Positions 16,894 to 25,448 of a stretch of 64,000 bases of DNA are shown one piece after another. Made by a program: the position numbers and the translations under genes. Within the stretch, counting starts at the first letter, position 1. Each line of letters opens with the position of its first letter. Under the pieces are notes generated by a model. It made no database searches, had not been told where the DNA came from, and saw only the letters and a list, made by a program, of their open reading frames with translations. The DNA lies in contig CAMVMM010000003.1 in assembly GCA_947168565.1 (NCBI GenBank), positions 1 through 64,000 on the forward strand, given 5' to 3'. The DNA comes from an uncultured Clostridia bacterium (GTDB taxonomy: Bacteria; Bacillota; Clostridia; Christensenellales; CAG-138).

Positions 16894-18675
16894 ATGGCAT
16901 TTCCGCGTTCGTGGATGAACGACCTGATGAGCAAAAACGATATTGTGTCCGTTATTTCCGAGTATACGCGCCTTTCGCCCAAGGGCGGCAGGCTGTGGGG
17001 GCTTTGCCCGTTTCATTCGGAGCGCACCGCCTCCTTCTCGGTTTCGCCGGATAAGCAGCTTTTTCACTGCTTCAGCTGCAAGGCGGGGGGAACGGTAACA
17101 AATTTTATCATGCAGGCGGAAAACCTTTCCTATTCGGACGCGGTTCGCTTCCTTGCGCAGCGCGTGGGCATGGAGATGCCGGACGAGGTGAACGACGAAA
17201 AGCTGCGCATGGAGAAGGCGCTGAGGGACAGGCTTTACGATGCAAACAAGGCCGCCGCAAAATTCTACTGCAAGCAGCTGCTTTCGGATGCGGGCGCGCG
17301 GGCAAGGGAGTATCTTCTTGGCCGTGGGATAGACGGCAAAACCGCCGTGCGCTTCGGGCTCGGCTATTCCCCCGCGGAGTGGGATGCGCTGTTTGCGCAC
17401 CTTTCGGAGCAGGGCTTCACGCGGGAGGAGCTTATAAAGGCGGGGCTCTGCGTTGCGGGAAGAAAGGATGAGGGCAAAACCTTCGATTTTTTCCGCGACA
17501 GGCTGATGTTTCCCATTATAAACGATCGCGGCAGCGTGCTCGGCTTCGGCGGCAGAACGCTTGAAAAGGGCGGCGAGCCGAAATATATAAACACCGGCGA
17601 CACGCCCGTGTACAATAAGCGCCACAACGTGTATGCAATAAACATGATGAAGGGCAAAAAGCTGGACGAGCTCATCATGTGCGAGGGCTATATGGACGTT
17701 ATCAGCCTGCATCAGCACGGGGTGGACAACGCCGTTGCTTCGCTCGGCACTGCGCTCACCGCAAGGCAGGCCAAGCTCATCGGCAGGTTCGCAAGCCGCG
17801 CCGTGTATGCCTACGACGGCGACTCGGCGGGGCAGAAGGCGATGCTGCGCGGGGTGGATATTCTTTCCGAAAATTCGGTGGAGCCGCGCGTTATGGTGAT
17901 CCCCGGCGGGCTTGATCCCGATGAATTTATCCGAAAATACGGCAGGGAGGCGTTTCTTGCGCTCAAGGATTCCACCATCACCGCCGTGCAGTTCAAGCTG
18001 AATTATATCGAAAAGGAAACGGGGCTTGATACCGCCGACGGCAGGCAGAATTACGCCACAAGGGCCTGCGAGCTGCTTTCGCGCCTTGCGCCTGTGGAGC
18101 GGGATCGCTACGTGAAGGTGGTTTCGGAGCGCAGCGGCATAGGCGCGGATATTATACGCGAGCAGTGCGGCATAGCCGCCGCATCGCCCCATGAGGAGGA
18201 GCATAGGCTTTCGGGCGCGGTGTATAAAAGGCAGCATGAATTCGATAACCGCATTAAAACGGAGGTGCTGCTTGCCGCCTGCCTGCTTTTTTCAAGGGCG
18301 GCGCGAACCCAAATCAAGCAGCTTTCCGATTATTCCGAGCGGCTTTTTACCGATTCTGGGCTTATAGAGCTCGTGCGTGCGCTCGACAGGGCGGATGCTT
18401 CCGGCGGCGAAACGGAGCTGCGGGTGCTCGTGTCCGAGCTTGGGGAAAATTCGTCCGAGGCGGTCGGCAGCGCCGCCGCGCGCTCGGAGGAGATAGACGA
18501 GCCGCTTGAAACGGCGGCGGAGTGCATAAGAGCGCTGCTGCTGGACGCGGGCGAGGCAAGGATGCTGGCGCTTTCCGAGCGGATAAAGCTTGAAACCGAC
18601 CCTGCTGCGCGCTCGGAGCTTTTGAAGGAGCAGATGGAGCTTCTTGGCGAAATACGAAAGCTGAAATCGCGCTGA
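16894..18675 (+). CDS. dnaG: DNA primase
   Basis: 593 residues. N-terminal CHC2 zinc finger (CPFHSERTASF, HCFSCKAGG), then the primase core with the Toprim motifs CEGYMDV and YAYDGDSAGQKA, then a divergent C-terminal helicase-interaction domain. It makes RNA primers for replication. ATG 16894 is preceded by GAGAGG; a GTG at 16882 would add four residues. It lies 69 bases before rpoD, the classical macromolecular-synthesis arrangement. Confidence 0.96.
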   Translation: MAFPRSWMNDLMSKNDIVSVISEYTRLSPKGGRLWGLCPFHSERTASFSVSPDKQLFHCFSCKAGGTVTNFIMQAENLSYSDAVRFLAQRVGMEMPDEVNDEKLRMEKALRDRLYDANKAAAKFYCKQLLSDAGARAREYLLGRGIDGKTAVRFGLGYSPAEWDALFAHLSEQGFTREELIKAGLCVAGRKDEGKTFDFFRDRLMFPIINDRGSVLGFGGRTLEKGGEPKYINTGDTPVYNKRHNVYAINMMKGKKLDELIMCEGYMDVISLHQHGVDNAVASLGTALTARQAKLIGRFASRAVYAYDGDSAGQKAMLRGVDILSENSVEPRVMVIPGGLDPDEFIRKYGREAFLALKDSTITAVQFKLNYIEKETGLDTADGRQNYATRACELLSRLAPVERDRYVKVVSERSGIGADIIREQCGIAAASPHEEEHRLSGAVYKRQHEFDNRIKTEVLLAACLLFSRAARTQIKQLSDYSERLFTDSGLIELVRALDRADASGGETELRVLVSELGENSSEAVGSAAARSEEIDEPLETAAECIRALLLDAGEARMLALSERIKLETDPAARSELLKEQMELLGEIRKLKSR

Positions 18676-18744
18676 AGCCTCAGTAAACAGCGGTTTCAAT
18701 TAAAAATACCTATTACAGCTAATAAACCGAGGAGGTACGTATAT

Positions 18745-19836
18745 ATGCAGACCGAAGAAAAAAAAGCTTCCATGAAGAAGGTGGACGAGCTTATCGACCG
18801 CGGTAAGGACCAGGGTGCGCTGACCTTTACGGAGGTTTTGGACACGCTTGGGGATGACCTTATCGATCTGGACGTGGGGCAGATGGAGGAGGTTTACGAT
18901 CGCTTTGAGGAGGCGAATATCGACGTGGTGGAGGAGGTGGATCCCGCGGAGATCGCTTCCGATGAAACCATCGAGATCAGCGCAAAGCTGGCGGCCTCCG
19001 AGGGCATTTCGATAGACGACCCCGTGCGCATGTACCTCAAGGATATCGGCAAGGTGCCGCTGCTCTCCGAATCGGAGGAGAAGGAGATAGCCCAGCGCAT
19101 GGCGGATGGCGACGAGTTCGCCAAGCAGCAGCTCACGGAGGCAAACCTGCGCCTTGTGGTCAGCGTTGCAAAGCGCTACGTGGGCAGGGGAATGCAGTTT
19201 CTGGATCTCATTCAGGAGGGCAACCTGGGCCTTATAAAGGCGGTGGATAAATTCGATTATCAAAAGGGATACAAGTTTTCCACCTACGCCACGTGGTGGA
19301 TACGCCAGGCGATAACCAGGGCGATTGCCGATCAGGCGCGCACGATCCGCATTCCGGTTCACATGGTGGAAACCATAAATAAGCTTGTGCGCGTGAATCG
19401 CCAGCTCCTTCAGGAGCTTGGCCGCGAGCCGCGCCCGGATGAGATTGCCGAGGAGATGGGCTTTACCGAGGAAAAGGTGCGCGAGATAATCAAAATAGCG
19501 CAGGAGCCCGTTTCCCTTGAAACGCCCATAGGCGAGGAGGAGGACAGCCATCTTGGCGATTTCATTCCGGATGACGACGCCCCAGCGCCGGACAGCATGG
19601 CAACCCACGCGATGCTGCAAAAGCAGCTTGCCGAGGTGCTCAATACGCTCACCCCGCGCGAGGCAAGGGTGCTGAGGCTCCGCTACGGCCTTATCGACGG
19701 CAGAAACCGCACCCTTGAGGACGTGGGCAAGGAGTTCAACGTCACTCGGGAGCGCATCCGCCAGATCGAGGCGAAGGCGCTTCGCAAGCTCAAGCATCCC
19801 TCGAGGAGCAAGCGGTTGAAGGATTATATTGAGTAA
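18745..19836 (+). CDS. rpoD: Primary sigma factor RpoD (SigA)
   Basis: 363 residues, the usual size in Bacillota. A short region 1.1 is followed by region 1.2 ([16 protein letters not shown]), region 2 ([30 protein letters not shown]), region 3 and region 4 with the helix-turn-helix near [19 protein letters not shown]. It recognises the TTGACA/TATAAT promoters seen across this window. GAGGAGG precedes the ATG. Confidence 0.98.
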   Translation: MQTEEKKASMKKVDELIDRGKDQGALTFTEVLDTLGDDLIDLDVGQMEEVYDRFEEANIDVVEEVDPAEIASDETIEISAKLAASEGISIDDPVRMYLKDIGKVPLLSESEEKEIAQRMADGDEFAKQQLTEANLRLVVSVAKRYVGRGMQFLDLIQEGNLGLIKAVDKFDYQKGYKFSTYATWWIRQAITRAIADQARTIRIPVHMVETINKLVRVNRQLLQELGREPRPDEIAEEMGFTEEKVREIIKIAQEPVSLETPIGEEEDSHLGDFIPDDDAPAPDSMATHAMLQKQLAEVLNTLTPREARVLRLRYGLIDGRNRTLEDVGKEFNVTRERIRQIEAKALRKLKHPSRSKRLKDYIE

Positions 19837-19858
19837 TATAAAATTGATAGAAAAACGC

Positions 19859-19892
19859 AAAGCGGTGCGCCCGGGTTCGGGCGCACCGCTTT
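19859..19892 (+). terminator. Terminator of dnaG-rpoD
   Basis: AAAGCGGTGCGCCCG pairs perfectly with CGGGCGCACCGCTTT (15 bp, tetraloop GGTT). The downstream T run is formed by the stem's own 3' end. Confidence 0.85.
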
Positions 19893-19925
19893 AGAGTGCA
19901 AATAGAATGATGCTTCGCTGCGCTT

Positions 19926-20000
19926 GTTATGCCTTCCCCTCTGAGGGGAAGGTGGCTGAGGCGGCGCAGCGCGCCGCGAAGACGGATGAGGTGGAATGAT
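19926..20000. repeat. Dispersed palindromic repeat element, copy A
   Basis: CCTTCCCCTCTGAGGGGAAGG is an almost perfect palindrome, followed by GTGGCTGAGGCGGCGCAGC, GCGCCGCG and CGGATGAGGTGGAA. This matches from memory a widespread intergenic repeat type in Clostridia (CTCATCCG...CACCTTCCCCTC...). No coding content. Confidence 0.65.
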
Positions 20001-20043
20001 TCCAAATTCCGCAAGGGATTTGAACCTGTTTTTTTGCTGAATG

Positions 20044-20084
20044 ATTCAACGAAAAAGCTTGGTTTATAAGCTTTTTCGTTGAAT
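20044..20084. repeat. Perfect 17-bp inverted repeat
   Basis: ATTCAACGAAAAAGCTT (20044-20060) and its exact complement at 20068-20084, separated by 7 bases. AT-rich, with T/A runs inside the arms. It lies between two palindromic repeat elements (19926-20000 and 20105-20165). Confidence 0.85.
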
Positions 20085-20104
20085 AAAAGGGATAAGTCGC
20101 CGTG

Positions 20105-20165
20105 CGCGGCGTTTATGAGGTGCCACCCGCCGCCGGCTGCCCCCTCTCCTCATGGAGAGGGCTTA
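20105..20165. repeat. Dispersed palindromic repeat element, copy B (related, opposite sense)
   Basis: GAGGTGCCACCCGCCGCCGGC is followed by CCCTCTCCTCATGGAGAGGGC, a palindrome of the same design as copy A, in the gap before the flavodoxin-like gene. Confidence 0.5.
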
Positions 20166-20195
20166 TGCACCGCTTGATTCTTTAAATGAAGCTTC

Positions 20196-20822
20196 TTACT
20201 TCCCGTCCGGAAAGCTTGTAAAGCTGCCGCGCTCCACCTCGGGCAGGCCGTACTTTTCCTTTGCATCCGAAATGGCGTTCATCATAAACACGATATTCCT
20301 TGCAAGGTTGCGCATGGTTTGCAGCCCCTCAAGATCCTTTTTAACGTCCTCTGCGGTGAAGCCGTGAACCTGGTTCCAATAGGTGCTTGTGGCGATGGGC
20401 ATTCCGCTGATGGAAAAATATTTGTTCAGCACGTCGAATGAGGCGGTGTTTCCGCCGCGCCTTGCGCTCACAACGCTTGCTCCCACCTTCATGTGCTTGG
20501 AAAAGCCCGTGCTGTAAAACAGCCTGTCCAGAAACGAAAGCAGCGTTCCGTTTGGCGAAGCGTAATACACAGGGCTGCCCACAACGAGCGCGTCCGCCTC
20601 TTCAAATTTCGGCGCGACGGCGTTCACCTCGTCGTCAAAAACGCATTTCCCGAGTTCCGAGCAGCGGTTGCAGCTTATGCAGCCGCGCACGGCCCTATGC
20701 CCAACCTGAATCAGCTCGCATGAAACGCCGCTTGCTTCAAACACGCGCATCATCTCGTTCAGCGCCTCGGCGGTGCAGCCGTCCTTATGCGGGCTTCCGT
20801 TTATAAGCAGTACCTTTTTCAT
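20196..20822 (-). CDS. Flavodoxin-fold NAD(P)H:FMN reductase-like protein
   Basis: 208 residues. The FMN phosphate-binding loop is INGSPHKDGCT at the N-terminus; GSPVYYASPNG is the second flavin loop. A cysteine motif GCISCNRCSELGKC (about 47-60) is shared with the iron-sulphur flavoprotein-related group but without all cluster ligands of ISF. Likely an FMN-dependent reductase of quinones or aromatic compounds. The AGGT ribosome site lies upstream of ATG 20822 and a promoter further up. Confidence 0.9.
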   Translation of the reverse strand: MKKVLLINGSPHKDGCTAEALNEMMRVFEASGVSCELIQVGHRAVRGCISCNRCSELGKCVFDDEVNAVAPKFEEADALVVGSPVYYASPNGTLLSFLDRLFYSTGFSKHMKVGASVVSARRGGNTASFDVLNKYFSISGMPIATSTYWNQVHGFTAEDVKKDLEGLQTMRNLARNIVFMMNAISDAKEKYGLPEVERGSFTSFPDGK

Positions 20823-20868
20823 TTTTTTACCTCCGATCAGCCGCTATTGGCTGCATTCTCCATATACC

Positions 20869-20897
20869 ATTATAGCCCCAAAATGCGCTGAGGTCAA
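20869..20897 (-). promoter_or_regulatory. Sigma-A promoter for the flavodoxin-like gene
   Basis: On the minus strand TTGACC (20897-20892), 17-base spacer, TATAAT (20874-20869), about 45 bases before the start codon. Confidence 0.75.
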
Positions 20898-20906
20898 ATA
20901 TAACAC

Positions 20907-20961
20907 TCCGCCGGCAAGGGGCAAATGCAGCGCGCGCTGCCTGCTTTCCCTGCCGGCGGAG
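20907..20961. repeat. GC-rich inverted repeat between tandem minus-strand genes
   Basis: CTCCGCCGGCA (20907-20917) pairs with TGCCGGCGGAG (20951-20961); the loop contains a second palindrome, GCAGCGCGCGCTGC. It follows the dockerin-tailed gene on the minus strand and probably ends its transcript, though without a clear T run. Confidence 0.6.
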
Positions 20962-21015
20962 CATAAATCAAAATCGGGCTTTACCTGATCCTTATCCTTT
21001 TCCGGGCTTTGCGCG

Positions 21016-22002
21016 TCACAGACCAAGCGCGAAGCGGGCAATAAGGATCGCGTCGGCAACGGTTATCGTGCCGCTTCCATCCACGTCCAGCATATTTGCA
21101 TCCTGCGGATCGTTTCCGCCCATGGCGGTGCGCAGCACTATCAGCGCATCCGAAATGGTGATATTGCCGTCGCCGTTCGCATCGCCGCCAAAGCAGGCGG
21201 TAAGCTCGCCCCCTTCGGTTATCTCCGCCTCAAGCTCGGTTGAAACAAGCTCGCCGTTCAGGAACCAGCCGAGGAAGGAATCCTTTTCGGGATACGCGAA
21301 AAAGCGGGCGATCCCGTCTTCATACTCAACGCCGATGCTTCCCGCGCCGAATGATCTTGCATTTACCTCGCCGCTCCCGTTCATATCAAACGCAATATGG
21401 TTGAAAACGCCGTCCTTAAGACTGATATGCGCAAGGTTCGGGCAGTTCAGTGCGGAAAACTCGGTGCAGTGATCCTGCGCATTAAAATATGCCCGCTCAA
21501 GCTTTTGGCAGTTATCGAGCAGCACGCTTGTGATATGGGTCTGATGGGGAACGGGGTAATGATTTGAGGGGTATGCTGAGCCGAACTCGATAACGCCCGT
21601 TTCGGCAAGGTCAAGATCACCGTACAGATCGGGAGTGGGATAATCCCAACCATCTACCGCGATGTCGCCATCGACGAAGCTGAAGCAGTAGCGATAAGTA
21701 AACCTGAAGTAGAAGCCGGTCGCATGACCGACTACCGTATCGGTAACAAGCTCGGTCAGATAGCCGCCGCCATAGCTGTAGTTATAGAGAACGTTGTAAA
21801 AATCCGGCACTTCGTAATCATAAACTGCCTCACCATTATTCATTCCGTCATACGCAGGCTGCTGCCAAAAGGCATAGAGCTTTTCAGCATCCAGAGGAGT
21901 GAACATCGAAGGCGGCATCGCAAGTGCCGATGAAAGCGCCGTTATGCAAAGCAACGCAGCCATAAGCAGGCAGAATACCCTGAAGGATTTCCCGGGTTTC
22001 AT
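21016..22002 (-). CDS. Secreted protein with dockerin-like C-terminus
   Basis: 328 residues. An N-terminal signal peptide (FRVFCLLMAALLCITALSSA) is followed by a domain I do not recognise with short LRR-like statements (LDNCQKLERAYF, LNCPNLAHISLKDGVF), then a C-terminal pair of dockerin-like calcium repeats: GDANGDGNITISDALIVLR and VDGSGTITVADAILIARFAL. Dockerins bind cohesins in cellulosomes, but no cohesin is visible here. I chose ATG 22002 since AAAGGA lies nine bases before it; a TTG at 22011 is too close to that site. A promoter far upstream leaves a 215-base leader. Confidence 0.85.
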   Translation of the reverse strand: MKPGKSFRVFCLLMAALLCITALSSALAMPPSMFTPLDAEKLYAFWQQPAYDGMNNGEAVYDYEVPDFYNVLYNYSYGGGYLTELVTDTVVGHATGFYFRFTYRYCFSFVDGDIAVDGWDYPTPDLYGDLDLAETGVIEFGSAYPSNHYPVPHQTHITSVLLDNCQKLERAYFNAQDHCTEFSALNCPNLAHISLKDGVFNHIAFDMNGSGEVNARSFGAGSIGVEYEDGIARFFAYPEKDSFLGWFLNGELVSTELEAEITEGGELTACFGGDANGDGNITISDALIVLRTAMGGNDPQDANMLDVDGSGTITVADAILIARFALGL

Positions 22003-22223
22003 AAAAATCAATCCTTTCTGTAATTTGATATTTTGATCGTTGGAGTTTTATTGCTGCCGATTGCGGCAGCAGCGACAGAAAACCAGCGTTTATAATAGCT
22101 TTTTTCACCTCACAAAATCGATTCTTGCAAAAGCCTTATGTTTTCCGAGCGAGCCCGGCTTGCTGCGCTGACTAAAAGCACCGGCGCACGGCGCTTTTTA
22201 TTACCTGCGTTCCCTATATAACA

Positions 22224-22252
22224 TATATACACCTGTAAAAATAGTTTGTCAA
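22224..22252 (-). promoter_or_regulatory. Sigma-A promoter for the dockerin-tailed gene
   Basis: Minus strand TTGACA (22252-22247), 17-base spacer, TATATA (22229-22224). It is about 215 bases upstream of the start codon, so the transcript has a long leader. Confidence 0.7.
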
Positions 22253-22365
22253 TAGTTTCGGAGGCTGTTTTTGGAAAAAATTTAAGAATTACACCTTTTA
22301 ACCGTTTCCTCACCGCATTCGGGAGCCTGCCCGTGCCGAAAACCGCCTATATCGGCTTTCCGCTA

Positions 22366-22394
22366 TTGTAATTCCCGCGCCTTTGTGGTATCAT
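22366..22394 (+). promoter_or_regulatory. Sigma-A promoter for the DMT transporter
   Basis: TTGTAA (22366-22371), 17-base spacer, TATCAT (22389-22394), about 55 bases before the ATG at 22455. Confidence 0.6.
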
Positions 22395-22454
22395 TTTCGG
22401 GCGTGCGAGGTTCGGTTTTCGTGCGGAAAGTCTTTGATCTTATTCGGGGGAAAA

Positions 22455-23306
22455 ATGCTTTATCTTATCCTGGCGGTGCTTGCAAGCTCCGCGGTTTCCA
22501 TAATAATGCGCATGGGCGAAACGCGGGTCAAAAACAGCTTCGCCATGTTCATGGCAAATTATTTCGTGTGCAGCGCGATCGCGCTCGGCTTCGTTTTGGC
22601 GGGGGACAGGCCCGCAAGCATGGAGGGCTTTCCCTTCGCGCTGATGCTCGGCGCCGCGTCCGGCGTGATGTATCTGACCTCGTTCGTGTTTTTAAAATAC
22701 AATATCACGCGAAACGGCGTTATGCTCGCTTCGGTTTTTATGAAGCTTGGCGTGATAATACCGCTGCTTATCGCAATAATCTTCTTTAAGGAAAGCCCGA
22801 GCGTGATGCAGCTCATCGGCTTCGTTATCGCCGCCGCCGCTATAATCATAATCTATCTTGAAAAGGATGGGGAGAAGAAAAAACGCGCGGGGCTTTCCTC
22901 TGCGGCGCTGCTCGTGCTGCTTTTCATCGTCGGCGGCTTCACAAATTCGCTTGCAAATATCTATGAAAAGCTTGGAAACGCGCAGTTTAAGAATCACTAT
23001 ATGTTTTTCACCTTCTTTTCCGCGTTTCTTTTGAGCACGGCGATAACGCTTATAAAAAAGCAGCGGGTGGGAAGGCACGATATACTGTACGGCGCGGCGA
23101 TCGGCGTGCCGAACTATTTTGCCACAAGGCTTTTGATACTCTCGCTTTCCTCCGTTCCCGCCGTGATAGTTTACCCCGTGTATAACGTCGGCGCAATAGT
23201 GCTTATCGGGCTTGCGGGCATGTTTATCTTCCGCGAAAGCGTGAAGGGCAGAAGGCTGATAGGGTATCTTATGATAGTGGCCTCCCTCGTGCTGCTGAAT
23301 ATTTAA
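22455..23306 (+). CDS. DMT-superfamily (EamA-type) transporter
   Basis: 283 residues with about ten hydrophobic segments in two halves, the layout of drug/metabolite exporters. Typical pieces are the N-terminal helix LYLILAVLASSAVSIIMRMG, the FKESPSVMQLIGFVIA end of the first half and FRESVKGRRLIGYLMI at the end of the second, marking the internal duplication. Substrate unknown. ATG 22455 follows GGGGG; the frame from 22383 overlaps the promoter. Confidence 0.88.
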   Translation: MLYLILAVLASSAVSIIMRMGETRVKNSFAMFMANYFVCSAIALGFVLAGDRPASMEGFPFALMLGAASGVMYLTSFVFLKYNITRNGVMLASVFMKLGVIIPLLIAIIFFKESPSVMQLIGFVIAAAAIIIIYLEKDGEKKKRAGLSSAALLVLLFIVGGFTNSLANIYEKLGNAQFKNHYMFFTFFSAFLLSTAITLIKKQRVGRHDILYGAAIGVPNYFATRLLILSLSSVPAVIVYPVYNVGAIVLIGLAGMFIFRESVKGRRLIGYLMIVASLVLLNI

Positions 23307-23339
23307 TTTTTTACGGCAATACTGCTTTTACGGCTGAAA

Positions 23340-23365
23340 AAGCACCCGCTGCAAAACGGGTGCTT
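23340..23365. terminator. Bidirectional terminator
   Basis: AAGCACCCG (23340-23348) pairs with CGGGTGCTT (23357-23365), with A/T-rich flanks on both sides, between two convergent genes. Confidence 0.75.
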
Positions 23366-23400
23366 TGGTATTTGGTGTATTTCGGGCAATCCGGGTATTT

Positions 23401-23450
23401 TTGAAAAATATTGATAAATACCGATAAATATTGATAAATACTGAAGCTTA
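23401..23450. repeat. 10-bp tandem repeat
   Basis: About four to five consecutive 10-base units of TTGATAAATA type (TTGAAAAATA, TTGATAAATA, CCGATAAATA, TTGATAAATA, then a decayed unit). It runs up to the stop codon of the next minus-strand gene. Confidence 0.75.
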
Positions 23451-24038
23451 CATTCCCTCGCCGGACGGCAGAGCCGCCGCCTCCGCTTTTTCACGCAGCT
23501 CCGCGCCGTGGCGGAAGATGAGGGAAACCACGAGGAACGCGATGCCGGGGGCAAGGCTGCCGCCAAGGCTGATGTTGATTTCGCTTCCCATGATGAGCGA
23601 GCTTATAACGGAGGTGCCGAGCGAGGTGCAAAGGCTCACTATGCCCAGCGTGCGCAGCGCATTCGCGCCCGGGAAGGTGAAGGGAGTGCCGGCCGCGATA
23701 ACGCTCTTGAAGTATCTATACGCAAGAAACGCCGCCACCGCCGAGGCGGCGCAGCCGATGACGCCAACTATCAGCGCATTGTTCATAAGCCCGATTATGG
23801 TTTTCTGGTCAAACGAACCGAAAAGCTCGTTGAATTGGGCAAGCTGACTCGGGCTGAGCTGCGAGGTGAGATCCTCCCAATCAATTTCGGCAAGCACGGA
23901 GCCGAGCCTGGGGGAAAGGGCAAGCATCAGCGCGCAGCACACAAGCCCGATTATGGTGAGCACAAGCACTATCATGCTGAGCACCTTGGCAAGCTTTGTG
24001 AGCGAAATAATGGTGTGCAGGCTCTTTGAATCGTTCAT
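23448..24038 (-). CDS. Four-helix membrane protein (DUF2975-like)
   Basis: 196 residues with four hydrophobic segments (around 15-40, 85-110, 130-155, 160-180) and a larger loop after the first. The arrangement and the middle motif YFKSVIAAGTPFTFPGANALRTLG resemble DUF2975-type membrane proteins, in which a small regulator is often encoded nearby; none is seen here. The ATG at 24038 has GGAGGT at seven bases; an upstream in-frame start at 24053 overlaps that site. Function unknown. Confidence 0.72.
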   Translation of the reverse strand: MNDSKSLHTIISLTKLAKVLSMIVLVLTIIGLVCCALMLALSPRLGSVLAEIDWEDLTSQLSPSQLAQFNELFGSFDQKTIIGLMNNALIVGVIGCAASAVAAFLAYRYFKSVIAAGTPFTFPGANALRTLGIVSLCTSLGTSVISSLIMGSEINISLGGSLAPGIAFLVVSLIFRHGAELREKAEAAALPSGEGM

Positions 24039-24068
24039 TTTGTTTACCTCCATGAGTATGTAAAGCCA

Positions 24069-24097
24069 ATTATACCATTTTAAACGCCGTCATGCAA
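24069..24097 (-). promoter_or_regulatory. Sigma-A promoter for the gene at 24038
   Basis: Minus strand TTGCAT (24097-24092), 17-base spacer, TATAAT (24074-24069). The -35 box lies inside the last codons of the upstream histidine kinase. Confidence 0.7.
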
Positions 24098-25448
24098 TAT
24101 CGAATACCGCCGTGAAGCGCGTGCCCTCGCCCCTTGCGCTATGCACCTCTATATCCGCGCCGATGAGCTCCGCCCGCTTTTTAAGGATGGGCAGCCCAAG
24201 CCCGTGGCCGCCCTCGGAGCGCGCCTTGTCGCCCCGATAGAAGCGCTCAAATATATGCGGCAGATCCGCCTCGGATATGAAGCTGCCGTGGTTATGCACC
24301 GTGAAGCGCGCCTTTTTGCGCGTTTTCACAAGGGAAATATCCACCCTGCCGCCCTCCGGCTCGTATTTTACAGCGTTTTCGATAAGCCCGTTTATTATCT
24401 GCTCTATGCTCGCGGCTTCGCCAAGCACCGTGATATTTTCCGGAATATCCGCCTCAAGCGCCACGCCCTTGTCGTAGGCAAGGGATTCAAGCTGCAAAAT
24501 ACATTTTTCCGCCGCCTGCGAAAGCTCCACGGGCTGTTTTTGGGGCTTTTTGACCGATTCAAGCGATGAAAGCTCCAGCATGCTGCCAACCAGCGCCATC
24601 ATGTTTTTCGCGGCGCTGTCCGTGCTGTCCACCCATTGAAGCTGCTCGCCCACGGTGGAATCGGAATTGGCGCGCAGTATGCTGTTGTTTGCAAGCACCA
24701 CCGTCACGGGGGTCTTAAGGTCGTGCGAAAGATCGGCCACAAACTGCCGCTCCATCTCCAGCGCCTCCTCCATGGGCTTTACGGCAATTTTGGAAAGATG
24801 GCGGCTCACAAAAAAGAATATCACCATAGCCGCCGCAAACACTCCGAAGAGCAGAAGCGCGTTTTTCGCCGTTCGTGAAAGAATGAACGAGGTGTCCGCA
24901 AGGGCTATCTTGTAATCAGCTCCGTTTATGCACTCATAGCGGTAGATAAGATGATATTTTGAAAGCGTGCCGTAGCTCTTTTCCTGCTTCACTATCTCGC
25001 GCACCGCTTCCTCCACATGCTCTATATTCTCCTTAACGGTGCTGCTCAGAAGCGTCAGCTCGTCCGTTTCCAAATTGTAAAACACGGTTTCAACGCCCTC
25101 CGTGGAAAACTGCCGCTTTCCCTTGTCGCGCGGCTCGGGCCTGTCTGCGCCGGGGTCGAAGGGCGCGGGGGTCTGCGCCTCGTCCGTGGGAAGGGGCTGA
25201 TCCTGCGCGCCGTCCGTAGGAAGGGGCTGATCCTGCGCGCCGTCCTGCGGGAAAGGGTGGCGGCCGTCCCACGGCTTAAAGCCCGCAAACTGCTCGTTCC
25301 ACGGCTCTATTACAAGGCGCATCGTGTTTTCCAGCTCGTTTATCGCGGCGCGGTGCATCATCACGCCGATCAGCGTGAAAACTATGAGCAGCACTATGCC
25401 TATGAGCGCCATTGTGAAGGCGACGAAGCGCCTGCGGTATTCGTTCAT
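24090..25448 (-). CDS. Sensor histidine kinase
   Basis: 452 residues. Two membrane segments (about 9-31 and 195-214) bracket an outer domain of ~165 residues. That domain starts with a low-complexity Gln/Asp/Pro stretch containing the repeat QDQPLPTDGA. The kinase core has His242 in ADLSHDLKTPV, then N box (LIENAVKYEP), G1 and G2 (GHGLGLPILKKRAE). It pairs with the response regulator just upstream (4-base ATGA overlap). Neighbouring, divergent position suggests it may control the DUF4353 surface protein at 26354; that is inference. Confidence 0.93.
   Translation of the reverse strand: MNEYRRRFVAFTMALIGIVLLIVFTLIGVMMHRAAINELENTMRLVIEPWNEQFAGFKPWDGRHPFPQDGAQDQPLPTDGAQDQPLPTDEAQTPAPFDPGADRPEPRDKGKRQFSTEGVETVFYNLETDELTLLSSTVKENIEHVEEAVREIVKQEKSYGTLSKYHLIYRYECINGADYKIALADTSFILSRTAKNALLLFGVFAAAMVIFFFVSRHLSKIAVKPMEEALEMERQFVADLSHDLKTPVTVVLANNSILRANSDSTVGEQLQWVDSTDSAAKNMMALVGSMLELSSLESVKKPQKQPVELSQAAEKCILQLESLAYDKGVALEADIPENITVLGEAASIEQIINGLIENAVKYEPEGGRVDISLVKTRKKARFTVHNHGSFISEADLPHIFERFYRGDKARSEGGHGLGLPILKKRAELIGADIEVHSARGEGTRFTAVFDIA

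Larger units (their letters stand above)
22003..22454. other. Divergent intergenic region with two promoters and leader hairpins
   Basis: No convincing gene. The minus-strand half carries the leader of the dockerin-tailed gene with two hairpins: GCTGCCG/CGGCAGC at 22053-22070 and AAAAGC.../...GCTTTT at 22174-22199. The promoters are listed separately. Confidence 0.65.

Noticed and set aside
16756-19860. Minus-strand frames of 493 and 386 residues opposite dnaG and rpoD
   Set aside because: Antisense shadows of genes with full family motifs; no start signals.
21884-22108. 74-residue minus-strand frame (GTG start after GAGGTG) overlapping the start of the dockerin-tailed gene
   Set aside because: It has a fair start site but runs over the leader hairpin and into the signal-peptide codons of the real gene in another frame. 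Not excluded as a leader peptide, but not supported.
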